From contig JBCCEW010000007.1 in the NCBI GenBank assembly GCA_039030075.1, forward strand, positions 62,001 to 126,000: DNA of 64,000 bases, in the 5' to 3' direction. This DNA comes from Myxococcota bacterium. Its GTDB lineage: Bacteria; Myxococcota_A; UBA9160; SMWR01. Under the pieces are notes generated by a model. The model did no database searches and was not told the DNA's origin. It saw only the letters and a list, made by a program, of their open reading frames with translations. A program made the position numbers and the translations under genes. This document shows, in pieces, positions 43,853 through 53,430 of this stretch. Numbering within the stretch: the stretch's first letter is position 1; every line of letters starts with the position of its first letter.

Positions 43853-46147
43853 CTACCAGCGGGGAGCGATGTCCTCGTAGCGCTCCTTCGTCTCGCGCTT
43901 GCGGGGGCCGCGCAGCCGGGAGATGCGATCGCCCTGGGTCCGGACGTAGCCCGCCCAGGTCAGGAGCGACGGCAGCAGCCACAGGTCGGCGGCGAGCGCG
44001 AGCAGCATGGACACCAGCACGGCCGCGCCGAGCACGCTCACGAAGGCGAAGTCACTCCACAGGAGAACCGAGAATCCCGTGCACAGGGCGACAGTGGTCA
44101 ACAGGATCGGGGGCCCGACGACGTCGTAGAGCCGCTCGAGGCTGTCGCGCCGCGACAGGTGACTCGCCACGTGGGTGGTGTCGTCCACCGCAATCCCGAG
44201 TGCGATGCAGCCCATCAGGCTGATGCTCATCGAGATGGGGATCCCCCACCAACCGATCACACCCGCACCCACCACGAGCGGCAGGAGGTTGGGCACCATC
44301 GCCAGACCCGCGAGCGAGAACGAACCAAGGCCGATCGCCAACACGCCGAAGATCAAGAAGCTCGCCAGGGCGAGGCCGCGGAACATGCCGTGGCTGAGGT
44401 CGTCCATCGCCTTCGAGTACAGGTAGGTGGTTCCCAGCGTGTCGACGCGCACGTCGGGCGGAGCGGATCGGGCCCACTCGTCGATCCGGCGTGCAGCTTC
44501 GAGATACACGGTCGAGCCACCGTGCACGCTGACGATCAGGCTGAGCGCCGAGCGTTCGAAGTTGAGGTAGCGCTCGTAGTCGTCCGGATCGCCGCTCGAC
44601 TCGTAGAGCAGCAGATACTGGGCCGCGGTCGCCCGGCTTCCCGGGTTCGCTCGACCCGGTTCGCCGGGCCGCATCGCGGCGTCCATCAGCCCGAAGTAGT
44701 CGAGCATCGAGATCGTGCGATCGACGCCCGGCGTGTGCTCGATGCGCGCCCGCAGATCCTCGACGAAGGCCAGGAAGTCGGGATCGAGCGCCCTCCCCTC
44801 CTCGGGGCCGCGGATCACGACGTTCAACAGGAAGGCGCTGGCGAGCTCGTCCTGGAAGAACTGGGCGCCTCGCCGGACCCGACTGTCTGCGTCGAAGTAT
44901 TGGAGCGTGTCGGTGTGGACCTCCAGACGCGCGAGCCCGGGCAGACAGGCCGCCAGCAGGACGAAGGCGGCCCCGATCGCGATCGCCGGACGCCGAGCGA
45001 GTCGCACCCCGCCGCGCGCGAAGCGGCGGAAGCGCGGGAGGTCGGGGGCCGCGACCCGCAGGCGGAAGTACTGGATCAGCGCGGGGATCAGGACCAGGAC
45101 GCCGAGGGCCGCCGCCGCGATTCCCACGGCCAGGGCCAGACCGAGGTCGCCGGCCGACTGCATGCCGATCGTGCGAAGGGACGCGAAGCCGATCCCCGTC
45201 GACGCCGCCGACAGGAGTGCGGGCCGCCAGAGCAGCGCCACCAACGCGACGCCGGGCTCCTCGCTGTCCGCGACCCGCGTGGCCAAGCCGATGGCGTAGA
45301 GCACATAGGTGCCCGAGGTCGCGACCAGGAAGGTCGGGAGCGCCGACATGATCACGTTGATCGGCGTCCCGCTGAGGCCGAGCCAGGCGAGCGCGATCAG
45401 CTCGACCCAGACGATCTGAACGACCAGGAGCACCAGCGAGGACGGTCGGCGCGTGACGGCCAGGAGCACGAGACCGATCGCGAACAGCGAGAGCGGGGTC
45501 AGCAGCGCCAGGTCGCGCTTCACGATGCGGTTCACTTCGTAGGCCGTGACCGGGTATCCCGCGAAGTGGGCCTTCCAGGGGGGCGCGCGGCGGTCGACGA
45601 GCTCGATCACCGCACCGGTCAGCTGGGCCAGGGCGGCGTCGTTCGAGCGCGCCACGTCGGCGTAGACCAGGATGCCGAGACTCTTCCGGTCTTTGGAGAC
45701 CAGCAGGTCCTCGTAGAGCGGGTGGCCGGTGGCGCGATCTCGAATGGCGGGGAAATCGCGCTCGAGGGTCTCCAGATCGACCAGCGACGAGGCATCGAGG
45801 GTGTCGCCCACCCCGCGGATGTCCTCGGTCGAAGAGAGGTCTCGTACACGACGCACGTGGTCGAGTTCGGCGAGCTCCTCGGAGAGCGCGGCGAGGCGTC
45901 GCAGGTCTTCGGCCGTGTAGGGCGCGCCCAGCTCGAGGCCGACCATGATGATCTCGTCGTTGCCGAACTCGACCTTCGCCTGGGCGTCGAGGGCCCGCGC
46001 GGGATCCGAGCGCAACAGGAGACGCTCCACGCTCCCATCGATCTGGATCCGGGTGGCGAAGCCCGCCGCGGCGACGGCCAATACGAAGAAGATTCCGAGA
46101 ACCCGGCCCGAGCGATTCCGGATCCAGGCTTGCAGCGTGCGCATCAC
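43853..46147 (-). CDS. RND/MMPL-family lipid or hydrophobe exporter
   Basis: A 764-residue inner-membrane protein with two repeated halves, each with one helix, a large periplasmic loop and about five further helices. GIAVDDTTHVASHLSRRD in the second half is the proton-relay helix region typical of the MMPL/sterol-sensing group. Such proteins move lipids, hopanoids or hydrophobic compounds. It converges on the WS/DGAT gene, with 10 bp between stops, so a role with neutral lipids is possible but not shown. No membrane-fusion protein or outer-membrane channel gene is adjacent. Confidence 0.87.
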   Translation of the reverse strand: MMRTLQAWIRNRSGRVLGIFFVLAVAAAGFATRIQIDGSVERLLLRSDPARALDAQAKVEFGNDEIIMVGLELGAPYTAEDLRRLAALSEELAELDHVRRVRDLSSTEDIRGVGDTLDASSLVDLETLERDFPAIRDRATGHPLYEDLLVSKDRKSLGILVYADVARSNDAALAQLTGAVIELVDRRAPPWKAHFAGYPVTAYEVNRIVKRDLALLTPLSLFAIGLVLLAVTRRPSSLVLLVVQIVWVELIALAWLGLSGTPINVIMSALPTFLVATSGTYVLYAIGLATRVADSEEPGVALVALLWRPALLSAASTGIGFASLRTIGMQSAGDLGLALAVGIAAAALGVLVLIPALIQYFRLRVAAPDLPRFRRFARGGVRLARRPAIAIGAAFVLLAACLPGLARLEVHTDTLQYFDADSRVRRGAQFFQDELASAFLLNVVIRGPEEGRALDPDFLAFVEDLRARIEHTPGVDRTISMLDYFGLMDAAMRPGEPGRANPGSRATAAQYLLLYESSGDPDDYERYLNFERSALSLIVSVHGGSTVYLEAARRIDEWARSAPPDVRVDTLGTTYLYSKAMDDLSHGMFRGLALASFLIFGVLAIGLGSFSLAGLAMVPNLLPLVVGAGVIGWWGIPISMSISLMGCIALGIAVDDTTHVASHLSRRDSLERLYDVVGPPILLTTVALCTGFSVLLWSDFAFVSVLGAAVLVSMLLALAADLWLLPSLLTWAGYVRTQGDRISRLRGPRKRETKERYEDIAPRW

Positions 46148-46369
46148 ATCTCCCGATGGGTGAGGGCCCAGAGTTCGGGAGCCGCTACGCCTGACCGCCT
46201 TCCCTCGCGCCCACGCCGCAGCCCCTCGACGAGTTCAAGGTGCGGCGGAACGGGCCCGGAGACGTATGAACCACTTCACGGTCCGAAGCCGTTCGGGCGA
46301 AGATTCAGGCCGGGGCCGGGGAGCCGGGACGGAGACTGGCGGAAGCGGGCGGCGCGGGTGCGCGGCGCC

Positions 46370-47602
46370 CTACTCTTCTTCCAGCGCGACTCCGTAGTGG
46401 TCCGTATAGGGACGGGTCTGTTCGCGCAGGGCCACCGGATCGATCCCCCACTGGGCCGCGCTGTAGCGGTGGGCGCCGTGCTTGCCGCGCGGCTTCGCCG
46501 CGAGGTAGCTGCGAATGGCATCGGCGTGCTCACCCGCGAAGGATCGACCGAGCGCTCCGTAGGCCGCTTCGATCGCGGCGACCGGGTCCCGCATCAGGTC
46601 CTGGAAGTGCAGGTCGGCGAAGCCCTGGGTCAGATCTCCGCTCGCCCGGCGCTGTCCCACCGCGAGCATCATCGCGGCCATCCCGTCGCTCAGCGTGCCC
46701 GCGACGTCCACCGCGTCGCTGCGCAGCCAGCGCGACGTGGCGAGCGTACTCAACCCCGACGGCGCGGTCTTCAGCGGGTCGCGGTGGGTGAGGACCACCT
46801 GGGCGTCGGGGTAGGTCTCGAACAAGAGGTCGATCATCAAGAGGTACATGGGCGTCTTCAACACCCAGTGACGACGCGGCGTTCCCGCCTGGAGCGTTTG
46901 GAGCAGCGCCTCGTGGAAGCGCATCGACGCCGCGAAATCGGGGATCCAGGAGCTGACGTTCGCCACCGTCGGCCAGTGACCGCCCGAGAAGGACGGGAGC
47001 GTGAGGGTGATGCACTCGACCGGCAGCTCCGAGCGCAGCTCGTGGATCGCCGCGAACTCGGGCTGCACGTCGGACCAGAGTTCCTGCTCCGCCTCGCCGA
47101 AGAGCGAATAGTCGTCGCGCGCGTGGCCGTCGAAGGGAACCGGGTGCATCGCCTCGAAGCCGCGGGGTCCACGCGCCGCCGGATCGAGGGAGAGCAGTTC
47201 GAAGAGGATCGAGGTCCCCGATCGCGCCGGCCCCGTCACGATCAGCGGCGCCTCCACCCGTTCTTCCGCCACCGCGGGGTTCGCGGCGCGGTGCGCGGTG
47301 AGCAGCAGTCGGGTGCGCAGGCCACGCAGGATCTCCTGGCGCGTCATCAGGCGGCCCACCACGTGGAGCGCAGCGTCGGCTTCGAGCGAGGCCACCAGCC
47401 CGTCGAGCCGGGCCCGCCAGTCGCCATCGACCGCACCGAAATCCGAGAGTCCGGTCGACGCCTGGGCCTCGTCCACGAGCGCGTCGACGTCGAGGGGCAC
47501 GAGTCGCGCAGCACCCCCGACGGCCGGTCCCATCGCATTGATGCGACGGACCCAGTCGGGCCGCGTGTACAGCCCCTCGAGGCCGGTCGGCGTCTCGCTC
47601 AT
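46370..47602 (-). CDS. PAPS-dependent sulfotransferase family protein
   Basis: A 410-residue protein with the sulfotransferase 5'-phosphosulfate loop PLIVTGPARSGTSILFELLS and a later 3'-phosphate region (VLTHRDPLKTAPSGLSTLA). Members transfer sulfate from PAPS to an alcohol or amine of a lipid or other small molecule; bacterial members of this group are often found near steroid and lipid genes and their substrates are mostly unknown. The ATG at 47602 is preferred to the longer frame at 47728. It lies 22 bp after a HAD hydrolase gene, in the same direction. Confidence 0.87.
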   Translation of the reverse strand: MSETPTGLEGLYTRPDWVRRINAMGPAVGGAARLVPLDVDALVDEAQASTGLSDFGAVDGDWRARLDGLVASLEADAALHVVGRLMTRQEILRGLRTRLLLTAHRAANPAVAEERVEAPLIVTGPARSGTSILFELLSLDPAARGPRGFEAMHPVPFDGHARDDYSLFGEAEQELWSDVQPEFAAIHELRSELPVECITLTLPSFSGGHWPTVANVSSWIPDFAASMRFHEALLQTLQAGTPRRHWVLKTPMYLLMIDLLFETYPDAQVVLTHRDPLKTAPSGLSTLATSRWLRSDAVDVAGTLSDGMAAMMLAVGQRRASGDLTQGFADLHFQDLMRDPVAAIEAAYGALGRSFAGEHADAIRSYLAAKPRGKHGAHRYSAAQWGIDPVALREQTRPYTDHYGVALEEE

Positions 47603-47624
47603 ACGGTCTCCGGTGTGATCGCAC

Positions 47625-48335
47625 TCATTCGGCGCCCCAGAGCTCCGAGACCCGATGCACGATCCGGTCCGGCGCCACGTCGGCGGCCGGCGCGAGCCCC
47701 TCGCGCTGGGAATCGCACCAGACCGCATGGATCCCGACGTACTGGGCGCCGGCGACGTCCTTGTCGAGGTTGTCCCCGACCATCCAGGTGTCTTCCGGCG
47801 TGCTGGCGTTGGCGTCCAGCGCGGCCTGGAAGATCCGGGGATCGGGCTTCCCGACGCCGACCTCGCCCTCGACGTGAATCGAATCGAAATACGGGGCCAG
47901 GGCGAAGCGCCGGATCTTCGAGCGCTGCAGGCCTGCGTTGCCGTTCGTCACCATCCCAATGCAGGTGCCTTCGGCGCGAAAGCGCTCGATCGTCTCGAGG
48001 GCGCCGGGAAACAGACAGGTCGTCGCGTCGCGGACCTCGTCGTAGCGATCCACCAGCTCTCCGGCATGGGCGTCGGAAAGCGACACGCTCTGGAGCGCCC
48101 GCGAGGCGCTCTCGTGGATCGCGACCCGCAGGTCGCGCGTGAGCCAGTTCTCCGACGGATCCCCGAAACTCTTGCGAACCTCGCGGCGCAGCGCGCCGAG
48201 CAAAGCGCCCGCGTCGTCGAACCCCAGGGCCGTTGCGGTCTCCTCGGTTGCGCGTCGCCAGCAGCCGACGAAGTCGAGCTGGTAGTCGATCAGCGTGTTG
48301 TCGAGATCGAGGAGCAGGGTCTTCGGTCGGTCCAT
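47625..48335 (-). CDS. HAD-superfamily hydrolase (phosphatase-like)
   Basis: A 236-residue HAD enzyme with a helical cap after the first motif. Motif I LLLDLDNTLIDY carries the nucleophilic aspartate and its partner, motif II is MVTNGN, motif III KIRRFA/GKPDPR and motif IV WMVGDNLDKDVAG. This is the pattern of YjjG/GPH-like phosphatases, which act on small phosphate esters such as nucleotides, phosphoglycolate or damaged metabolites. It lies 10 bp after the LLM oxidoreductase gene and 22 bp before the sulfotransferase, as one probable minus-strand operon. Confidence 0.88.
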   Translation of the reverse strand: MDRPKTLLLDLDNTLIDYQLDFVGCWRRATEETATALGFDDAGALLGALRREVRKSFGDPSENWLTRDLRVAIHESASRALQSVSLSDAHAGELVDRYDEVRDATTCLFPGALETIERFRAEGTCIGMVTNGNAGLQRSKIRRFALAPYFDSIHVEGEVGVGKPDPRIFQAALDANASTPEDTWMVGDNLDKDVAGAQYVGIHAVWCDSQREGLAPAADVAPDRIVHRVSELWGAE

Positions 48336-48345
48336 CTGCGTGCGC

Positions 48346-49380
48346 TCAGACCGCTTCCGCGTAGGCGGCGACGATCGGCGCCAACTCGGTGGGCGTCGCG
48401 CCGTGGAGGATCACCCCGTCGCAACCGAGTGCGAACTGTCCGCGGACGGCCTCCACGCACGCCCCGGGCGTCCCGGTGGCCGACGGCGCGAGCCAGCTGT
48501 CGGGCAGGATCCCCTGGATGTGTTCGAGCTGCTCCGTGGTCGCGAGCTTGTCGATCGCGCCCGGCACGCTCTGCACGACGCTGTCGGCGCGAAACCGCTC
48601 GAGCACGGCCGGATCCCAGTCGTTCGTCCGGACGAGCAGGTCGCCGTAGCCCTGGAGATAGGTGGCCAGACGCCCGACGGATTTCATCAGACGCTTCTCG
48701 TAGGGCAGATGGTCGCCGAGGGTGGCGAAGCACGACCACACCTTCACGCTCGCCGGGTCGCGCCCCGCTTTCTCGGCAGCTTCCTTGACCGCACGCACGC
48801 AGCGTGCGGTGGTCTCGTCGGTGAAGAAGGTGTGGAGGATCACTTCGTCGAAGCAACGTCCGCCGAGTGCGAGCGAGTTCGGCCCGAAGGCGACCAGGGC
48901 CAGCGGGACTTCGTCGGCAACGTTCGCTCCGAGCTTCAGGAACGGAAACTGACCGAGCACGCCGTCGTAGCCCACGACCGGTTCGCCGCCGAGCAGCTTG
49001 CGCACCAGACCCGCGAACTCCTCCATCTGACGGGTCGTGATCGGGGGGATGCCGTAGGCCTTCTGCATGGCCTCGATCCCGCGGCCGATGCCCAGGACGA
49101 AGCGACCGCCCGTGAGCCCGTGCATCGTCAGCGCGAAGCCGGCCGTCACCATCGGGTGACGGGTGTTGTGATTCGTCGCCGCGGTGGCGATCCGGATGCG
49201 TTCGGTCGCCGCACCGGCGGCGCCCGAGATCGTCGCGATCTCCTTCGAGTCGTAGCGCTCCGAAAGGAACGCCGTCCCGATTCCCAGGGCCTCGGCGTCG
49301 CGCGCTTCCGTGAGCAGGTCGCGCACCGACTTCGGCTGGCCGGCCAGCAGGTAGCACCCGAGTTCGGGAAAGTGGGGCAC
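48346..49380 (-). CDS. LLM-family (F420/FMN-dependent) oxidoreductase
   Basis: A 344-residue TIM-barrel oxidoreductase of the luciferase-like group. Typical segments are EARDAEALGIGTAFLSERYD, ERIRIATAATNHNTRHP and LTGGRFVLGIGRGI. The close family is mostly known from F420-using bacteria, so F420 is a likely cofactor, though FMN cannot be excluded. The GTG at 49380 with GGAG 6 bp upstream is chosen over the longer frame to 49641, whose N-terminal 87 residues look non-coding. First gene of the LLM-HAD-sulfotransferase set and divergent from the old yellow enzyme. Confidence 0.85.
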   Translation of the reverse strand: MPHFPELGCYLLAGQPKSVRDLLTEARDAEALGIGTAFLSERYDSKEIATISGAAGAATERIRIATAATNHNTRHPMVTAGFALTMHGLTGGRFVLGIGRGIEAMQKAYGIPPITTRQMEEFAGLVRKLLGGEPVVGYDGVLGQFPFLKLGANVADEVPLALVAFGPNSLALGGRCFDEVILHTFFTDETTARCVRAVKEAAEKAGRDPASVKVWSCFATLGDHLPYEKRLMKSVGRLATYLQGYGDLLVRTNDWDPAVLERFRADSVVQSVPGAIDKLATTEQLEHIQGILPDSWLAPSATGTPGACVEAVRGQFALGCDGVILHGATPTELAPIVAAYAEAV

Positions 49381-49510
49381 GTCTACTCCGTAGCGGCCTG
49401 GAACCGTCGGTGGCCCGGCCTGGCGGTGGAATGCGCGACGATACCGATTTCGCGGCGCCGGAATCCAGCCCAACCCGGACGCGCTAGCGTCCAGTGCTCG
49501 AGATTCGCGC

Positions 49511-50593
49511 ATGCCCGACGCCCCCGACGACCCGCTCTTCGCCCCCACGCGGCTTGGTGCTCTCGCCTTGACCAACCGCGTCGTGATGGCGCCGATGACG
49601 CGCTCGCGCGCCGATGTCGACGGTGCCCCGACCGAGGTCATGGCGGACTACTACGCGCAGCGGGCGAGTGCGGGGCTGCTGATCAGCGAGGGCATCTACC
49701 CGAGCGAAGACGGCAAGGGCTACTGCCGTACGCCGGGGTTGGCGAGCGGCGCCCACGTCGATGGCTGGCGACGCGTGGTCGATGGGGTCCACGCGGCCGG
49801 CGGCCGCATCGTGGCCCAGCTGATGCACGTCGGGCGGGTCGCCCACCGCGACAACAAGGCGGCCGGCGCCGAGACCGTCGCCCCCTCCGCCGTCACCGCG
49901 CGCGGGGAGATGTTCACGGACACCGGGGGCATGCAGGCCTTCGAGGCGCCCCGTGCACTCGCCACCAAAGAGATCCCGGGAGTCGTCGACGAGTACGCGC
50001 GTGCCACCCGGCGCGCCCTCGACGCGGGCTTCGACGGCGTCGAGTTGCACGGAACCAGCGGCTACCTGCCCGCCCAGTTCCTCTCGACGGGGACGAACCA
50101 GCGGACCGACGCCTACGGCGGCAGCCTCGCGAACCGGCTGCGCTTCCCCTTGGAAGTCCTCGGCGCGATGGCCGACGTGGCCGGAGCCGACCGCGTCGGG
50201 CTGCGCATCTGTCCGGGCAATCCCTTCAACGATCTCTCCGACGACGACCCGGAGGAGACCTTCCGCGCCCTGCTGGAGGCCGTGAACCCCATGGGCCTCG
50301 CCTACCTGCACGTGATCCGGCTCCACGGCGTGCCCCTCGACAACATCGCGCTGGCGCTGGCGGGCTTCTCGGGGCCGCTCATCACGAACGACAGCTACGA
50401 CGCCGACGAGGCGCGCGCCGTGCTCTCGGGCGGACGGGTCGCAGCCGTCGCCTTCGCCCGATCGTTCATCGCCAACCCGGATCTCGTGGAGCGGTTTCGC
50501 CAGGGCGCGTCGCTGGCGCGCTTCGACCCGAAGCGGCTCTACACCCCGGGCGCCGCCGGCTACAGCGACTATCCCGCCCTGGGAGACGCCTAG
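49511..50593 (+). CDS. Old yellow enzyme (NADH:flavin oxidoreductase), ene-reductase
   Basis: A 360-residue FMN TIM-barrel ene-reductase, which reduces activated C=C bonds of enones and similar substrates. Conserved pieces are NRVVMAPMTRSRAD, GLLISEGIYPSEDG, QLMHVGRVAHRD and GGSLANRLRFPLEV. In the substrate-binding pair, histidine H180 is present but the second residue, usually Asn or His in the HxxN/H pattern, is Ser183 (HGTS). This may change anion or carbonyl binding. First of five plus-strand genes (with SDR, GMC, small partner and epoxide hydrolase) that look like a set for an oxygenated terpenoid or steroid. Confidence 0.9.
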   Translation: MPDAPDDPLFAPTRLGALALTNRVVMAPMTRSRADVDGAPTEVMADYYAQRASAGLLISEGIYPSEDGKGYCRTPGLASGAHVDGWRRVVDGVHAAGGRIVAQLMHVGRVAHRDNKAAGAETVAPSAVTARGEMFTDTGGMQAFEAPRALATKEIPGVVDEYARATRRALDAGFDGVELHGTSGYLPAQFLSTGTNQRTDAYGGSLANRLRFPLEVLGAMADVAGADRVGLRICPGNPFNDLSDDDPEETFRALLEAVNPMGLAYLHVIRLHGVPLDNIALALAGFSGPLITNDSYDADEARAVLSGGRVAAVAFARSFIANPDLVERFRQGASLARFDPKRLYTPGAAGYSDYPALGDA

Positions 50594-50722
50594 ACGGCGC
50601 CACCCGCCACAGGTGCGCGTCACCCCGGAGCGCGCCATGATCGAGCGCCCCATCCCGGACGGAAACTCGCGACCGGACTCGCGAACCCCCATTCCTGATT
50701 CCCCCACCGAGGAGGCCCCCCG

Positions 50723-51712
50723 ATGAAGGATTTCCGAGACAAGATCGCCGTGATCACCGGCGGCGGCACCGGCATGGGTCGCGAGCTCGCAGTGCAGCTC
50801 GCAGCCGCCGGCTGTCACGTGGCGATCTGTGACGTCTCCGAAGAGGCGATGGCGCAGACGCGGGCGCTGTGCGAGCAGAAGGGAACCGACGGGGTGCGGG
50901 TGTCCACCAGCCTCTGCGACGTCGCCGACGAAGGACAGATGATCCAGTTCCGCGACGACGTCATGCGCGAGCACGGCGCGAAGCACGTCAACCTCGTGTT
51001 CAACAACGCAGGAATCGGCGCTGCCGTCAGCTTCGTCGCCGACGAGCGCGAAGAGTGGGAACGCACCTTCGACGTCTGCTGGAAGGGCGTGTACTACGGC
51101 TCGCGCGTCTTCGTGCCCCTGCTCGTCGCCGCCGACGAGGCCCATCTGGTGAACACCAGCAGCGTGAACGGCTTCTGGGCATCGCTCGGACCGCTCACCT
51201 CCCACTCGGCCTACAGCGCGGCGAAGTTCGCGGTGAAGGGTTTCACCGAAGCGCTGGTCAACGACTTCCGCGTCCACGCCCCCCACGTGAAGGTCTCGGT
51301 CGTGATGCCGGGACACATCGGCACGTCGATCGTGATCAACTCGGGTCGCATTCTGGGCCGTGACCCGAAGGAGCTCCCCGAGAGCGAGCTCGAATCGATG
51401 CGCGAGCGCATGGCCGACGCCGGCGTCGAACTCGGCGAGGTCACCAACGACCAGATCCGCCAGTTCATGCAGCAGCGCGCCGAGTCGTTCCGCGACGACG
51501 CGCCCATGAGCGCGGCCGAGGCGGCAGCGATCATCCTCCAGGGCGTCCGCGAGGAGCGCTGGCGCATCCTCGTCGGCGACGACGCCCACGTGCTCGACCG
51601 ATTGGTCCGTGAAGCGCCCGAAGAGGCCTACGAGCCGGGCTTCATGGAGCGCTTCCAGTCCGAGACGCCTTGGGCGCTCGACCAGTTCGGCGACTCCGAT
51701 CCCACCAGCTGA
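50723..51712 (+). CDS. Short-chain dehydrogenase/reductase
   Basis: A 329-residue SDR with GGGTGMG (13-19) for the nucleotide, NNAG at about 94, serine in TSSVNG and the catalytic pair Y164/K168 in YSAAK. The acidic or basic residue after the second strand (CDVSE) suggests NAD(H). It interconverts an alcohol and a ketone. The protein is about 70 residues longer than the minimal fold, mainly in a C-terminal extension (RDDAPMSAAEAAAIILQG and after). CGAGGAGG lies before the ATG. The 130 bp before it hold no gene. Confidence 0.9.
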   Translation: MKDFRDKIAVITGGGTGMGRELAVQLAAAGCHVAICDVSEEAMAQTRALCEQKGTDGVRVSTSLCDVADEGQMIQFRDDVMREHGAKHVNLVFNNAGIGAAVSFVADEREEWERTFDVCWKGVYYGSRVFVPLLVAADEAHLVNTSSVNGFWASLGPLTSHSAYSAAKFAVKGFTEALVNDFRVHAPHVKVSVVMPGHIGTSIVINSGRILGRDPKELPESELESMRERMADAGVELGEVTNDQIRQFMQQRAESFRDDAPMSAAEAAAIILQGVREERWRILVGDDAHVLDRLVREAPEEAYEPGFMERFQSETPWALDQFGDSDPTS

Positions 51713-51811
51713 CAGACGTCTGCGCTCCGCGCGCCCCTGCGGTCGCGCGGAGCGCGGAAACGATGGACGGCGCGGGGCGGGTCGCGCAGACTGGCGCCCT
51801 CGGAGGATGCC

Positions 51812-53428
51812 TTGAGCTCGACGCCCGCCGACGACTCCGTCGACGTCCTGATCATCGGTGCCGGTGCGGCCGGCGCGGCGTTCGCCTGGAGCCTGGCGGA
51901 GACGCGCATGCGGATCGTGTGTCTCGAGCAGGGCGACTGGATGAAGCCCACCGACTACCCCACCAACCGAAGGGCGTGGGAACTCGAGCGCTTCGGAACC
52001 TTCGGCTTCAGCCCCAACGGCCGCGGCCGTCGCGAGGACTACCCGGTCAACGACGACGCCTCGCCGATCAAGATCTCGAACTTCAACGCGGTCGGGGGCA
52101 GCACGATCCTCTACGCGGCCCACTTCCCGCGTCTCCACCCCTCCGACTTTCGCGTGCGCAGTCTCGACGGCGTCGCCGACGACTGGCCGATCGACTACGC
52201 CACCCTCGAGCCCTGGTACGACCTGAACGCCGAGATGATGGGCGTCGCCGGGCTGGCCGGTGACCCGGCCTACCCGCCGAAGAAGCCCACCCTGCCTCCG
52301 GTACCGCTCGGGAAACTCGGCGAGACCCTGGCCGCGGGCTTCGACCGCCTCGGCTGGCACTGGTGGCCGTCGGACAGCGCCATCGCGACGCGCGAACACG
52401 CGGGGCGCGCCCCGTGCATCAATCTCGGGCCGTGCCTGTTGGGCTGCGCCCAGGGCGCGAAGGGCAGCACCGACGTCACCTACTGGCCCGCCGCCGTGCG
52501 CGCCGGCGTCGAGGTCCGGACCCACGCGCGGGTTCGCGAGATCACGGTCGACGCCGAAGGGCTCGCGAGCGGCGCGATCTATCTAGACGCCGACGGCAAC
52601 GAGCACCAGATCCGCGCCGAGATCGTGGTGATGGCGTGCAACGGCGTGGGCACGCCTCGCCTGCTGCTGAACTCGAAGTCGAGCGCCTTCCCCGACGGTC
52701 TCGCGAACCGCAGCGGTCTCGTCGGCAAGAACCTGATGTTCCACCCCTACGGGTTGGTCAACGGGATCTTCGAAGAACGACTCGAAGGCTGGAAGGGACC
52801 CACCGGCTGCTCCCTCATCTGTCAGGAGTTCTACGAGACCGACGCGGCCCGCGACTTCGTGCGCGGCTATTCGTTCGAGATGCTGCGGGGGATGGGTCCG
52901 ATCTCGACGGCCCACATGGGAATGGCGACGGGTCGCGTGCCCTGGGGCGAAGGCCATCATGCCGGCTTTGACACGCTCTGGGACAAGACCGCGGGCATGG
53001 TCGTGATCTGCGAAGACCTGCCCGAAGCACACAACCAGGTGACGCTCGATCCCGAGCGGGTCGACGCCGACGGCATCCCCGCCCCGAAGATCGACTACAC
53101 GCTGAGCGAGAACAGCCGCCGCATGCTCGAGCACGGCGTCGCGCGCGGAGACGAAGTGCTGCGCGCCGCGGGCGCCGTCGAGACCCTGACCGAAGCACCG
53201 CTGGGCGTCGCGGGCTGGCACCTGATGGGCACGACACGCATGGGCGAAGACCCGGAACGCTCGGTGGTGAACGCCTGGGGCCGCAGCCACGACGTCCCCA
53301 ACCTCTTCGTCATCGACGGCAGCGTGTTCGTCACCTCGGGCGGTGTGAACCCGACGAATACGATCCAGGCCTTCAGCCTCTACGTCGCCGATCAGATCAA
53401 ACGCAACCTCGAGACCCTCTTCGACTGA
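51812..53428 (+). CDS. GMC-type FAD oxidoreductase (gluconate/cholesterol oxidase-like)
   Basis: A 538-residue FAD enzyme of the glucose-methanol-choline family. FAD-binding IIGAGAAGAAFAWSL is near residue 14, GGSTILYA follows near 93, and the C-terminal active-site region has GWHLMGTTRMG with the catalytic histidine and GGVNPTNTIQAF with the asparagine. It oxidises an alcohol. The start is TTG at 51812, with GGAGG 6 bp upstream; no ATG fits. A small gene follows after 2 bp and resembles the non-flavin partner of multi-subunit GMC dehydrogenases, so electrons may go to a membrane acceptor rather than oxygen. Confidence 0.88.
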   Translation: MSSTPADDSVDVLIIGAGAAGAAFAWSLAETRMRIVCLEQGDWMKPTDYPTNRRAWELERFGTFGFSPNGRGRREDYPVNDDASPIKISNFNAVGGSTILYAAHFPRLHPSDFRVRSLDGVADDWPIDYATLEPWYDLNAEMMGVAGLAGDPAYPPKKPTLPPVPLGKLGETLAAGFDRLGWHWWPSDSAIATREHAGRAPCINLGPCLLGCAQGAKGSTDVTYWPAAVRAGVEVRTHARVREITVDAEGLASGAIYLDADGNEHQIRAEIVVMACNGVGTPRLLLNSKSSAFPDGLANRSGLVGKNLMFHPYGLVNGIFEERLEGWKGPTGCSLICQEFYETDAARDFVRGYSFEMLRGMGPISTAHMGMATGRVPWGEGHHAGFDTLWDKTAGMVVICEDLPEAHNQVTLDPERVDADGIPAPKIDYTLSENSRRMLEHGVARGDEVLRAAGAVETLTEAPLGVAGWHLMGTTRMGEDPERSVVNAWGRSHDVPNLFVIDGSVFVTSGGVNPTNTIQAFSLYVADQIKRNLETLFD

Positions 53429-53430
53429 CC

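Noticed and set aside
44159-48142. A 1327-codon open frame on the plus strand
   Set aside because: Antisense to the MMPL transporter, sulfotransferase and HAD genes; composition is a GC-bias artefact.
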